Positions 45,519 to 54,219 of a stretch of 64,000 nt of DNA are shown here, one piece after another. Location: contig NZ_JBJNRJ010000007.1 of assembly GCF_046233715.1 (NCBI RefSeq), positions 79,843 to 143,842 of the forward strand, read 5' to 3'. The notes under the pieces were generated by a model. That model ran no database searches and was not told the origin of the DNA. It worked only from the letters and a program-made list of their open reading frames with translations. This stretch comes from Trujillonella humicola. GTDB taxonomy: Bacteria > Actinomycetota > Actinomycetes > Mycobacteriales > Geodermatophilaceae. A program made the translations under genes and the position numbers. Within the stretch, counting starts at the first letter, position 1. Every line of letters starts with the position of its first letter.

Positions 45519-46840
45519 GCGCCGGGGACCTCGGCGGTCAGCCGGGTCGGGCCGCCGCGGGGGCTGTCCACGGCCAGGGTGCCGTCGGCGGCGCGCAGCC
45601 GGTCGGCCAGGCCGGCCAGGCCGTGCCCGGGCGCGGCCACGGCCCCGCCGTGCCCGTCGTCCTCGACCACGACCCGCAGCAGGCCGCCGTCGGCCCGGGA
45701 GACCGCCACCCGGCAGACCGACGCGCCGCTGTGCTTGGCCACGTTGGCCAGGGCCTCGCTCACCACGAAGTAGGCGGTGTTCTCCACCGCCGGCGCGAGC
45801 CGCTCCCCGGGCAGGTCGACGGAGAGCTCCACGGGCACCGGCGGGCGCGCGGCCAGCGCGGCGAGCGCGGCGGCCAGCCCGCGGTCGGCGAGCACCGGTG
45901 GTGCGATGCCGCGGGAGAGCGCCCGCAGCTCCTCCAGCGCCTCGCGGGCCAGGCCGGCCGCCTCGCCGAGCGTGCTGCGGGCGGCGGCGGGGTCGCGGTC
46001 GAGCTGCCGCTGCGCACGGGCCAGGTCCATGCCCAGGCGCACCAGGTGCTGCTGCGGGCCGTCGTGGATGTCACGCTCCAGCCGGCGCAGCGCCACGGCC
46101 TCGGCGGCGACGGCCGCGTCCCGGCCCCGGGTGGCCCGCTCGACCTGCTCCTGCGCGGCGGCCCGGGAGGTGAGCAGCGCCCGGCCGACCTGGGCCTGCA
46201 GCACCGCCACACCGCGCACGACCACGGGCAGCAGCAGCGCGAGCAGCAGCCCGAGCGCGGCGTGGAAGGCGACCCGGACGGCGTAGCCGTCGCCGAACCC
46301 GAGCAGCTCCGGCAGGTCCTGGTCGTCGGGGCCGTCGGGCAGCGCCCAGCCCCAGGCGGCCCAGGTCAGCCCGCCGAGGGCGCCGGCCCAGAACGCGACG
46401 GTGACGCCGAACGACAGGATCGCGAACGGGAGGCGGACCACCGCGTGCAGGGCGTCCAGCCAGCACTGCGCGTCCCGCAGCGGCGTCAGCAGCCGGCGCA
46501 GCGCCGACCCCTCGGCCCGCCGGTAGACCGGCCGGGGCAGCTCCCGCCGCAGCACCGCGGGGAGCCAGGCCCGCTCGGCGGTGGCGAGGCCGCGCGCGGC
46601 GACCAGGGTCAGGGCGAGGACGGCGACCCCCACCCAGACCACCAGCAGGCCCACGCCCAGAGACAGCCCGGGAACGACGACGACGAAGGCGGCGAGCGCC
46701 ACCGGGAACGAGGCGAGCGCGTAGCCGGTGTCGACGCCGAGCTGCCGGACGACCGTGCGCCGGGGCCCGGGTGCGGCGGGGACGGCGGGCAGGCGGACGG
46801 TGCCGGCTCGCGTGCCGGGGCTCTGCGTGCTGGACGTCAT
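45515..46840 (-). CDS. DesK-type sensor histidine kinase
   Basis: The 441-residue kinase has about four to five N-terminal membrane helices, the HisKA_3 phospho-acceptor motif RRLERDIHDGPQQHL, and a C-terminal HATPase (NVAKHSGA, VEDDGHGG, GLAGLADRL). It has no extracellular domain of note, so it probably senses the membrane or within it. ATG 46840 gives MTSSTQSPG. It is cotranscribed with the response regulator. Confidence 0.92.
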   Translation of the reverse strand: MTSSTQSPGTRAGTVRLPAVPAAPGPRRTVVRQLGVDTGYALASFPVALAAFVVVVPGLSLGVGLLVVWVGVAVLALTLVAARGLATAERAWLPAVLRRELPRPVYRRAEGSALRRLLTPLRDAQCWLDALHAVVRLPFAILSFGVTVAFWAGALGGLTWAAWGWALPDGPDDQDLPELLGFGDGYAVRVAFHAALGLLLALLLPVVVRGVAVLQAQVGRALLTSRAAAQEQVERATRGRDAAVAAEAVALRRLERDIHDGPQQHLVRLGMDLARAQRQLDRDPAAARSTLGEAAGLAREALEELRALSRGIAPPVLADRGLAAALAALAARPPVPVELSVDLPGERLAPAVENTAYFVVSEALANVAKHSGASVCRVAVSRADGGLLRVVVEDDGHGGAVAAPGHGLAGLADRLRAADGTLAVDSPRGGPTRLTAEVPGA

Positions 46841-47103
46841 GGCGTCGAACCTGCGGCCGCGGCGGCTCCGGGCCGATCCCGCCACCCGGCCGGTCCCGTG
46901 TCGGGCTGGCCCGACGGCGGGGCGGATGCACGGGGGCGAGGGTTCGGCGGCGGGGGCTCGGCGGGCATGGCGACGGCGATGCTCCCGCCGGCCTGCGGCC
47001 GGTGTCCAGGACCCGGCCCGTGCGGGGAGGTCGTTACTGTCGACACCGGCCTCGGACGGCGGCGACGGTGCCGCCGGCGCGGGCCGGGGGAGGAGCGGCT
47101 GTC

Positions 47104-48744
47104 GTGCGCAGGAGGATCTGGTCGGCCGGGTTGGCCGTCCTGCTGGTCGGTGCCTGTTCGGGCGGGGACGGCGAGGGACCGGACCGGGACGAGCGGGGCA
47201 CCGCGACCGTCGGGACCTCGGCGCCCGACGAGCGGCTCACCGTGGTCGGCCACGCCGATCCCGTCGCGGCCGCCGCCGGCGCCAGCCGGGCGCTGTTCGA
47301 CGAGGCCGGGGTCGCGGTTCTGGCCCGCGACGGCGACCGCGCCGGCGAGCTGCTCGGCGCCTCGGCCGCCGCCGGCCTCGGGGTGCCGCTGCTGCTCGAG
47401 CCCGCCCGCGGCGGATCGTCCGCCGCCACCGACGAGCTGGAGCGGCTCGGGGTGACCACCGTGCTGGCCGTCGGGGAGGCCACCGCCGAGGACGCCGGCG
47501 TGGACGTCGTCCGCGTCGCCGCCGACCCCGGCGCCGTGGAGGACGCGACGGGTCTGGACCTCGGGGACGCCGAGGAGGTCGCCGAGGACGGCGCGGTGGC
47601 CGCGGTCGCCGCGCTCGACCCCGAGCAGCCGGTCGCGCTCGTGCCCGAGGACGGGTCCCCGGCGGACGACGTCGACGGTGACGGGCGGCTGCCCGCCGTC
47701 GACAGGCCCGAGCCGCTGACCGGGACCCTGGTGCTCACCACCGGCAGCCCCGAGTCCCTCGCCGCCGTGGCCACCGCGCGGGCGGCCGGGGCCCGGGTGC
47801 ACGTCACCGACGGCGTCGCGGACCCGCGCGCCTCGGCCGACCTGGTCGACCTGATGGCCGAGGAGCAGCCGGAGTCGGTGGTGGCCCTCGGGGCCGACCT
47901 CGACGCCGAGGACGGCCTGGACTGGAAGCTGGAGACGGCGGCCACCGGCGAGCAGCTGCCCGGCGGCGGCCAGACGCTGTTCCCGGGCAAGCTGCTCATC
48001 GCGCTCTACGGCCACCCGGGGACGGCGGCGCTCGGCCTGCTCGGCGAGCAGGACGTCGACGGCGCCATCGACCGCGCCCGGCAGTACGCCGCCGAGTACG
48101 AGCCGCTCGTCGACGCGACGGTCGTCCCCTCCTTCGAGATCATCGCGACGGTGGCCTCGGAGTTCGCCGGCCCCGACGGCAACTACTCCACCGAGGCCGA
48201 CATCGAGGTGCTGCGCCCCTGGGTCGAGGCGGCCGGCGAGGCCGGCGTCTACGTCTTCCTGGACCTGCAGCCGGGCCGGACCGACTTCGTGACCCAGGCC
48301 GAGCTGTACCGGCCGCTGCTCGAGCTGCCCCACGTCGGGCTGGCGCTGGACCCGGAGTGGCGGCTCGAACCGAACCAGGTGCACCTGACCCAGATCGGCT
48401 CGGTGGACATCGAGGAGGTCAACCGGGTCGTCACCTGGCTGGCCGACCTGACGCGGGAGAACGCGCTGCCGCAGAAGCTGCTGGTCCTGCACCAGTTCCG
48501 GCTCGACATGCTCCCGGGCCGGGAGCGGCTGGACCTCTCCCGCGACGAGCTCGCGGTGCTGATCCACGCCGACGGGCAGGGCCCGCAGGGGTCGAAGCAG
48601 GCGACCTGGCAGGCGCTGCGCGCCGACGCACCGCCGGTGTGGTGGGGCTGGAAGAACTTCATCGACGAGGACCAGCCGATGCTCACCCCGCAGGAGACCG
48701 TCACCCAGGTGGTGCCCCTGCCGGAACTGGTCAGCTACCAGTAG
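47104..48744 (+). CDS. Lipoprotein with cell-wall-binding-like repeats and a conserved C-terminal domain
   Basis: The 546-residue exported protein has a signal peptide and lipobox (LLVGAC), an acidic spacer, and about 260 residues of repeated alpha/beta units. These resemble cell wall binding repeat 2 modules (RLTVVGHADPVAAAAGAS, GVTTVLAVGEATAEDAG). The C-terminal domain of about 230 residues, with ALYGHPGTAALGLLGE, VPSFEIIATVAS, FLDLQPGRTDF and LALDPEWRL, looks like a TIM-barrel-type enzyme fold with acidic residues, but no family name is certain. RBS GGGGAGGAG precedes GTG 47104. Confidence 0.75.
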   Translation: MRRRIWSAGLAVLLVGACSGGDGEGPDRDERGTATVGTSAPDERLTVVGHADPVAAAAGASRALFDEAGVAVLARDGDRAGELLGASAAAGLGVPLLLEPARGGSSAATDELERLGVTTVLAVGEATAEDAGVDVVRVAADPGAVEDATGLDLGDAEEVAEDGAVAAVAALDPEQPVALVPEDGSPADDVDGDGRLPAVDRPEPLTGTLVLTTGSPESLAAVATARAAGARVHVTDGVADPRASADLVDLMAEEQPESVVALGADLDAEDGLDWKLETAATGEQLPGGGQTLFPGKLLIALYGHPGTAALGLLGEQDVDGAIDRARQYAAEYEPLVDATVVPSFEIIATVASEFAGPDGNYSTEADIEVLRPWVEAAGEAGVYVFLDLQPGRTDFVTQAELYRPLLELPHVGLALDPEWRLEPNQVHLTQIGSVDIEEVNRVVTWLADLTRENALPQKLLVLHQFRLDMLPGRERLDLSRDELAVLIHADGQGPQGSKQATWQALRADAPPVWWGWKNFIDEDQPMLTPQETVTQVVPLPELVSYQ

Positions 48745-48814
48745 CCGCAGGGGCTCCCGTCCTGTCGGTCCCCTGTGGTGTGCTGGCGCCTCCCCAGCCA
48801 CCTCAGGAGGAGCC

Positions 48815-49804
48815 GTGACGACCGTCCTGCCGAGCGAGCTCGACCCGCGCCTGCTGGAGCACCGCCGGGAGCTGACCGGCTACTGCTACCGCATGCTGGG
48901 CTCGTCCTTCGACGCGGAGGACGCGGTGCAGGAGACGATGGTGCGGGCCTGGCGCGGGCTGGCCGACTTCGAGGGCCGGTCGGCGCTGCGGTCGTGGCTC
49001 TACCGGATCGCCACCAACGTGTGCCTCGACCAGCTCAACGGCCGCAACCGCCGGGCGCTGCCGATGGACCTGTCGGGCACCTCGTGGCAGCCGGTCGAGG
49101 CCTCGCTGGCGGCGAAGCGGCCGGCCGACGCCTGGGTCGAGCCGGTGCTCGACCGCCAGGTGGTGGCCGAGGACGCCGACCCGGCCGAGCAGGCGGTGGC
49201 GCGGGAGTCGATCCGGTTGGCCTTCGTCGCCGCGCTGCAGCACCTGCCGCCCCGCCAGCGGGCGGTGCTGCTGCTGCGCGACGTGCTGCGCTGGCGCGCC
49301 GAGGAGGTGGCCAGGCTGCTGGAGAGCACCGTCGCCTCGGTCAACAGCGCCCTGCAGCGCGCCCGGGCCACGCTGGCGGCCGTCGGCGGCGAGCTCGACG
49401 AGCGGCCGCTGAGCGAGGACCACCGGGACCTGCTCGACCGCTACACCGACGCGTTCCTGCGCTACGACATCGACGCGTTCGTGGCGCTGCTGCGGGAGGA
49501 CGCGACCCAGCACATGCCGCCGTTCGAGATGTGGCTGCGCGGCCGCGAGGACATCGGCGCGTGGATGCTCGGCCCGGGCTCGGGCTGCCGGAACTCGCGC
49601 CTGGTCGAGACCCGCGCCAACGGCTCGCCGGCCTTCGCGCAGTACCGGCCGACCGCGGCCGGCGGCCACGTGCCGTGGGCGCTGCACGTGCTGGAGATCG
49701 AGGAGGGGCAGATCGCCCACATCTCCAGCTTCCTCGACCTCGACACCGGCCTGTTCGAGCGGATGGGGCTGCCGGCCGCGCTGGAGCCCGAGCCCGCGGC
49801 CTGA
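48815..49804 (+). CDS. ECF sigma factor with C-terminal SnoaL domain (SigG/SigJ-like)
   Basis: The 329-residue protein has sigma region 2 (YCYRMLGSSFDAEDAVQETM, then SALRSWLYRIATNVCLDQL), region 4 (LQHLPPRQRAVLLLRDVL, VASVNSALQRARATL) and a C-terminal NTF2/SnoaL-like domain (YTDAFLRYDIDAFVALLREDA). It resembles the large SigG-type ECF class in which the fused domain replaces an anti-sigma factor. No anti-sigma gene is adjacent. AGGAGG lies 6 nt before GTG 48815. Confidence 0.9.
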   Translation: MTTVLPSELDPRLLEHRRELTGYCYRMLGSSFDAEDAVQETMVRAWRGLADFEGRSALRSWLYRIATNVCLDQLNGRNRRALPMDLSGTSWQPVEASLAAKRPADAWVEPVLDRQVVAEDADPAEQAVARESIRLAFVAALQHLPPRQRAVLLLRDVLRWRAEEVARLLESTVASVNSALQRARATLAAVGGELDERPLSEDHRDLLDRYTDAFLRYDIDAFVALLREDATQHMPPFEMWLRGREDIGAWMLGPGSGCRNSRLVETRANGSPAFAQYRPTAAGGHVPWALHVLEIEEGQIAHISSFLDLDTGLFERMGLPAALEPEPAA

Positions 49805-49857
49805 CCGGCCCGCCCGGCGGGACCGGCCACCCGGGTCACCCCACGCCGTCCCACGTC

Positions 49858-49918
49858 AGGCATAGGAAGCTCTACCCACGTCCAGCCCTCGAGGACGTGG
49901 GTAGAGCTTCCTATGCCT
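49858..49918. repeat. Perfect 26-bp inverted repeat with 9-nt loop
   Basis: The left arm 49858-49883 starts AGGCATAGGAAGCTCTACCC and the right arm 49893-49918 is its exact complement; the loop is AGCCCTCGA. It is noticeably more A+T-rich than its surroundings and lies between the convergent sigma factor and MMPL genes. It may be a bidirectional terminator or a small repetitive element. Confidence 0.95.
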
Positions 49919-49933
49919 CGGTGGGCGGCGGGT

Positions 49934-52072
49934 TCAGGCGGGGACGGGCACGGGCTCGGGGGCGTCGGCGGCGGGCACCGGCGCGGGAGCCGGGACGGCG
50001 GCCGGCGTCCCCTCGGTGAGCCCCAGCCGGTCGTGCAGCCGGCGCAGCGGCCGCGGGGCCCACCAGTTGCGCCGGCCCATCAGCGTCATCACCGCCGGCA
50101 GCAGGAGCATCCGCACGAGCGTGGCGTCCACGAGCACCGCCAGCGCCAGGCCCAGCCCGATCTGCTTGATCGGGGAGAAGCCGCCGGCCACGAAGCCGGC
50201 GAAGACCACGATGATCAGCGCCGCCGCCGCGGTCACGATCCGCCCGGTCTGCTGCAGCCCCCGCTCGACGGAGAGGTCGCTGTCGCCGGTGCGGCGGTGC
50301 TCCTCGGCGATCCGGCCGAGCAGGAACACCTCGTAGTCCATCGACAGCCCAAACGCGATCGCCAGCACGATCACCGGGGTGGTGATGCTCAGGCTGCCCA
50401 GCGCCTCGGTGCCGACCAGCGCGCCCAGGTTGCCGTCCTGGAACACCCACACCAGCGCCCCGAAGCTGGCCCCCAGGCTGAGGGCGCCGAGGGCGAGCGC
50501 CTTGATGGGCACGACCAGCGAGCCGGTGAACAGGAACAGCAGCACCGTGGTGGCCACGGCGATGACCGCGAGCATCCAGGGCAGCCGCTGCGCCAGCGCG
50601 TCCTGGTAGTCGCTCAGCTCGGCGGCGTCCCCGGTGACCAGGGCGCCCGTGCCGAGGGCGCGGACGTCGTCCACCAGGCGCATCGCGACCGGCCCCTGCG
50701 CCTCACCCTCCGGCGCGACGTCGAGCACCGTCAGCCCGGGGGTGTCCGGGCGCACCGACACGTCCCGGACGCCGTCGAGCGAGGCGAGCCGGCCGGCCAG
50801 CTCCACGGTCTGCGCCGCGGTGAGCGGCGAGGGCAGGACGACGGTGACGGGGTCGACGTCGGCGGCGCCGGGGAACCGGTCCTCGGCGAGCTCGGCCAGC
50901 TGCCGGGAGGCCGACGACTCCGGCAGCGACCGCGCGTCGGGGTCGGCGAAGCGCACGCCCAGGAACGGGGTGGCGGCCAGCACCAGCACCCCGCCGACCG
51001 CGACGAGCACGAGCACCGGCCGCCGCCGTACCCGGCGGGCCAGCCGGGCGAAGCCGTCGCCGGTGGCGCGGGCCGGGGCCGGGCGGATCCGCCGTCCCCA
51101 CGCCGCGAGCAGCGCCGGCACGAGGGTGAGGGCCGCGACCAGGTCGAGCAGCACGACCGCCAGGCCGGCGAGCCCCATCGAGCGCAGGAAGTCGTCGGGG
51201 AACACCAGCAGCCCGCTCAGCGCCGCGGCCACCGTGAAGCCGGAGAAGGCGACGGTGCGCCCGGCGGTGGCGAACGTGGCGCGCAGCGCTGTGTCGGCAT
51301 CGCCGGTCAGCGCCTTCTCCTCGCGGAAGCGGGAGACCAGCAGCAGGCCGTAGTCCACGGCGAGGCCCAGGCCGAGCATCGTGACGACGTTGACGGCGTA
51401 CACCGAGACGTCGGCGACCGCGGTGGCCAGCAGCAGCGCACCCAGGGTCGCCGCGACGCCGGCCAGCGCCACGAGCACCGGGACGCCGGCGGCGACCACC
51501 CCGCCGAAGAGGACGACCAGCAGCACGAGGGCGATCGGCATGGACACGATCTCCGCGCGGGCGAGGTCGCTGGCGGCCTGCTGGTCCATCTCGTCGTCCT
51601 GCAGCGGACCGCCGCCGACGACGGCGCGCGGCACGTCGGCGTCCCGGAGGAGGGCGGCGGCGTCGTCGACGGCGGCCCGGCCTCCCGGGCCGGCCTCGAA
51701 GGTGACGGCCACGGCGACCGCCTCGCCGTCGGTGGCGACCAGGCCGGCGTCGCCGCCGGACCACGGCGTGACGACCGAGGCCACGCCGGGCAGCGCCGCC
51801 AGCTCGGTGGCCAGCCGGTCCACCTCGGGCCGCAGCTCCCCGGCCGGGCGGCCGTCGAGGACGGCGGCGATGGTGCTGCCGCCGGGGGCGGCCTCGCGCA
51901 GCAGCTCGCCGGCCCGCGCGGACTCGCTGCCGTCGATGTGTCCCACGTCGCCGGAGAGGCGGCCGAACAGCGCCGGGGCGCTGAGCACGCCGCCGACGAG
52001 GACGGCGGCCCACAGCAGCAGGACCAGCCGGCGGTGGCGGGCGCACCAGGCGGCGAGGCGGGGGAGCGACAT
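49934..52072 (-). CDS. MMPL-family RND-like transporter
   Basis: The 712-residue membrane protein has two repeats of a helix, a large extracellular domain and five helices. The family's conserved proton-relay helices are GLAVDYGLLLVSRFREE and, in the second half, GLSMDYEVFLLGRIAEEH. MMPL proteins export lipids, siderophores or drugs. ATG 52072 follows a GAGG-containing site. Upstream on the same strand is a NarL two-component system, its likely regulator. Confidence 0.9.
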   Translation of the reverse strand: MSLPRLAAWCARHRRLVLLLWAAVLVGGVLSAPALFGRLSGDVGHIDGSESARAGELLREAAPGGSTIAAVLDGRPAGELRPEVDRLATELAALPGVASVVTPWSGGDAGLVATDGEAVAVAVTFEAGPGGRAAVDDAAALLRDADVPRAVVGGGPLQDDEMDQQAASDLARAEIVSMPIALVLLVVLFGGVVAAGVPVLVALAGVAATLGALLLATAVADVSVYAVNVVTMLGLGLAVDYGLLLVSRFREEKALTGDADTALRATFATAGRTVAFSGFTVAAALSGLLVFPDDFLRSMGLAGLAVVLLDLVAALTLVPALLAAWGRRIRPAPARATGDGFARLARRVRRRPVLVLVAVGGVLVLAATPFLGVRFADPDARSLPESSASRQLAELAEDRFPGAADVDPVTVVLPSPLTAAQTVELAGRLASLDGVRDVSVRPDTPGLTVLDVAPEGEAQGPVAMRLVDDVRALGTGALVTGDAAELSDYQDALAQRLPWMLAVIAVATTVLLFLFTGSLVVPIKALALGALSLGASFGALVWVFQDGNLGALVGTEALGSLSITTPVIVLAIAFGLSMDYEVFLLGRIAEEHRRTGDSDLSVERGLQQTGRIVTAAAALIIVVFAGFVAGGFSPIKQIGLGLALAVLVDATLVRMLLLPAVMTLMGRRNWWAPRPLRRLHDRLGLTEGTPAAVPAPAPVPAADAPEPVPVPA

Positions 52073-52192
52073 GGCGGTCTCCTCGGTCGGGACGGGGTGC
52101 GACCACCCTCCCGACCGGGCCCCCTCGCCCGCCTCCCGCGCACCGGCGGTCTGCCGCCTCCCCCGCGCGGGGGAGGGCCGCTCCCGGATCCC

Positions 52193-52225
52193 TCCGCCGG
52201 CGGACCCCTTCCGCCGGCGGACCCC
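52193..52225. repeat. 16-bp direct repeat with palindromic core
   Basis: TCCGCCGGCGGACCCC occurs at 52193-52208 and 52210-52225. Each copy contains the self-complementary CCGCCGGCGG. It lies in the space upstream of the MMPL gene. Confidence 0.85.
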
Positions 52226-52226
52226 C

Positions 52227-52272
52227 GGTGCAGAACTGCACTTCTGCCCGGTGCAGAACTGCACTTCTGCCC
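52227..52272. repeat. Tandem 23-bp repeat with nested palindromes
   Basis: Two exact copies (52227-52249 and 52250-52272) contain GTGCAG-AA-CTGCAC and overlapping GCAGAA-CTGCAC-TTCTGC, so each copy can fold in two ways. They lie 16 bp after the response regulator stop and about 155 bp before the MMPL start on the minus strand. Confidence 0.9.
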
Positions 52273-52288
52273 GGGAGGTGAGGGCAGA

Positions 52289-52945
52289 TCAGGCGCCGGG
52301 GCGGACGATCCCGTGCTCGTAGGCGTGGATGACCGCGTGGATCCGGTCCCGCAGGCCGAGCTTCATGAGCACGTTGCCGACGTGGGTCTTCACGGTGTGC
52401 TCGCTGACGACCATGCGTGCGGCGATCTCGGCGTTGGACAGCCCGCGGGCCAGCAGCTCCAGCGTCTCCTGCTCGCGGGCGGTGAGCGGCCCGGCGGGGA
52501 CCACCGGAGCCGGGGCGGGACGCGCGCGGACGAAGTCGGCCAGCAGCCGCCGGGTCACCGAGGGCGCCAGCAGCGCCTCGCCGGCGGCCACCACCCGGAC
52601 GGCGGTCACGAGGTCGTCGCGGCCGACGTCCTTGAGCAGGAAGCCGCTCGCGCCGGCCTCCAGCGCGGCGTAGACGTACTCGTCGAGATCGAAGGTGGTC
52701 AGCACGAGCACCCGCGTGGCCGGGGAGTCGGCGACGACGGCGCGGGTGGCGGCGATGCCGTCCAGCCGGGGCATCCGGATGTCCATGAGGACGACGTCGG
52801 GTCGTTCCCGCCGGGCCAGCGCCACGGCCTGCTCGCCGTCCCCGGCCTCGCCGACGACCACCAGGTCGTCCTGGGCCTCGAGGATCATCCGGAACCCGGC
52901 CCGCACCAGCCCCTGGTCGTCGGCCAGCAGCACCCGGGTGCTCAC
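52289..52945 (-). CDS. NarL/LuxR-family response regulator
   Basis: The 218-residue regulator has a receiver (LLADDQ, Asp in VVLMDIRMPRLDG, Lys in FLLKDVG) and a LuxR helix-turn-helix (LTAREQETLELLARGLSNAEIAARMV). The GTG at 52945 overlaps the kinase stop by 4 bp. It most likely controls the downstream MMPL gene or its own operon. Confidence 0.92.
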   Translation of the reverse strand: MSTRVLLADDQGLVRAGFRMILEAQDDLVVVGEAGDGEQAVALARRERPDVVLMDIRMPRLDGIAATRAVVADSPATRVLVLTTFDLDEYVYAALEAGASGFLLKDVGRDDLVTAVRVVAAGEALLAPSVTRRLLADFVRARPAPAPVVPAGPLTAREQETLELLARGLSNAEIAARMVVSEHTVKTHVGNVLMKLGLRDRIHAVIHAYEHGIVRPGA

Positions 52946-54129
52946 CGCTGCGGCACCGCGGCGAGCGGCAGCTCGGCGGTCACCCGCCAGCCGCCGTCGG
53001 GACCGGGCCCGGTGAGGACCGACCCGCCGACCGCGGCGGCGCGCTCGCGCATGCCCTCGAGCCCGCGGCCGCCGCTGCCGCCCGCGGTCCCGCCCGGCCC
53101 GCCACCGCCCAGCCCGTCGTCGGTGACGTCGATGCGGAGCCGGTCGCGGTCGGTCCCGATCCGCAGGTCGACCCGCGCGGGTCCGGCGTGCTTCACCACG
53201 TTGGTCAGCGCCTCCTGCACGATCCGGTAAGCCGCGAGGCCGAGCGCCGCGGGGACCGGCGGCAGCCCGGTCGGCGGGGTCCACGCGACGTCCACCCCGG
53301 CGGCCCGGACGGAGTCGACCAGGTCGGGCAGCCGGTCCAGGCCCGGCTGCGGCGCCAGCGGTCCCGCCTCGTCCTCGCGGAGGACGCCGAGCAGCCGGCG
53401 CAGCTCGGTGAGCGCGCCCCTGCCCGCCGCGCCGATGGCGTCGAAGGCCTGCACCGCCCGCTCGGGGTCGCGCTCGACGACGACGGGTCCGGCCTCGGCC
53501 TGCACGACCATCATGCTGACCGAGTGGGCGAGCACGTCGTGCATCTCCCGGGCGATCCGGTTGCGCTCCTCGACGACGGCCTGCCGCGCCTCGGCCGCCC
53601 GGGTCTGCTCCAGGGAGGCCGCGCGCTCCTCGGCCCGGGCCGCGGCGAGCCGGCGGCTGCGGGCGCCGTCACCGAGCAGCCAGGCGGCGGCGAAGGTCAG
53701 GTAGAGGATCGTCCAGTCCTCGACGTCGGCGGAGCTGCCGTCGGAGAGCAGCGCCAGGCCGATGGAGACCGTCGCGATGCCGGCGGCGACCAGGGCCAGC
53801 CGGCGGGTGGCGTGCGCGGCCACGCTGTACATCGCGACCAGGCCGGCGAAGTAGACCGCCGGGTCGGGCAGCGAGCTCAGCCCCTGCACCGCGGTGAGCG
53901 CGCCGCAGACCAGGCTCACGGTGAACGGGAACCGGCGGCGCCAGACCAGCGGCAGGCACTGGGCGACCACCACCGCCCACCCCCACCACGGTGTGGGCGG
54001 GCAGCCGCACGAGGCCGGCCGCAGCAGCGGTTGCAGCGAGACCGTCAGCACGACCACGGCCAGCAGCGCGTCGACCGCCCACGGGTGGTCGGCCCACTGG
54101 CGCTTCCAGTCGCGGGGGAGGCCGGTCAC
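52942..54129 (-). CDS. DesK/NarL-type sensor histidine kinase
   Basis: The 395-residue kinase has about five N-terminal membrane helices (DUF-type sensor without large loop), a coiled region, the HisKA_3 motif ERNRIAREMHDVLAHSVSMM and a HATPase domain (NVVKHAGPA, VTDDGLGGG, GRGLEGMRER). GTG 54129 is preceded by GGGAGG. It is the partner of the response regulator it overlaps. Confidence 0.92.
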   Translation of the reverse strand: MTGLPRDWKRQWADHPWAVDALLAVVVLTVSLQPLLRPASCGCPPTPWWGWAVVVAQCLPLVWRRRFPFTVSLVCGALTAVQGLSSLPDPAVYFAGLVAMYSVAAHATRRLALVAAGIATVSIGLALLSDGSSADVEDWTILYLTFAAAWLLGDGARSRRLAAARAEERAASLEQTRAAEARQAVVEERNRIAREMHDVLAHSVSMMVVQAEAGPVVVERDPERAVQAFDAIGAAGRGALTELRRLLGVLREDEAGPLAPQPGLDRLPDLVDSVRAAGVDVAWTPPTGLPPVPAALGLAAYRIVQEALTNVVKHAGPARVDLRIGTDRDRLRIDVTDDGLGGGGPGGTAGGSGGRGLEGMRERAAAVGGSVLTGPGPDGGWRVTAELPLAAVPQR

Positions 54130-54219
54130 CCGGGAATCCTCCCAAGGGGTCGCGGGCCCCGACTCCCTCGCACGGGGGAGAAGGGACGCCCCGCCGCACC
54201 GCGCGCGGCGGGACGACGG

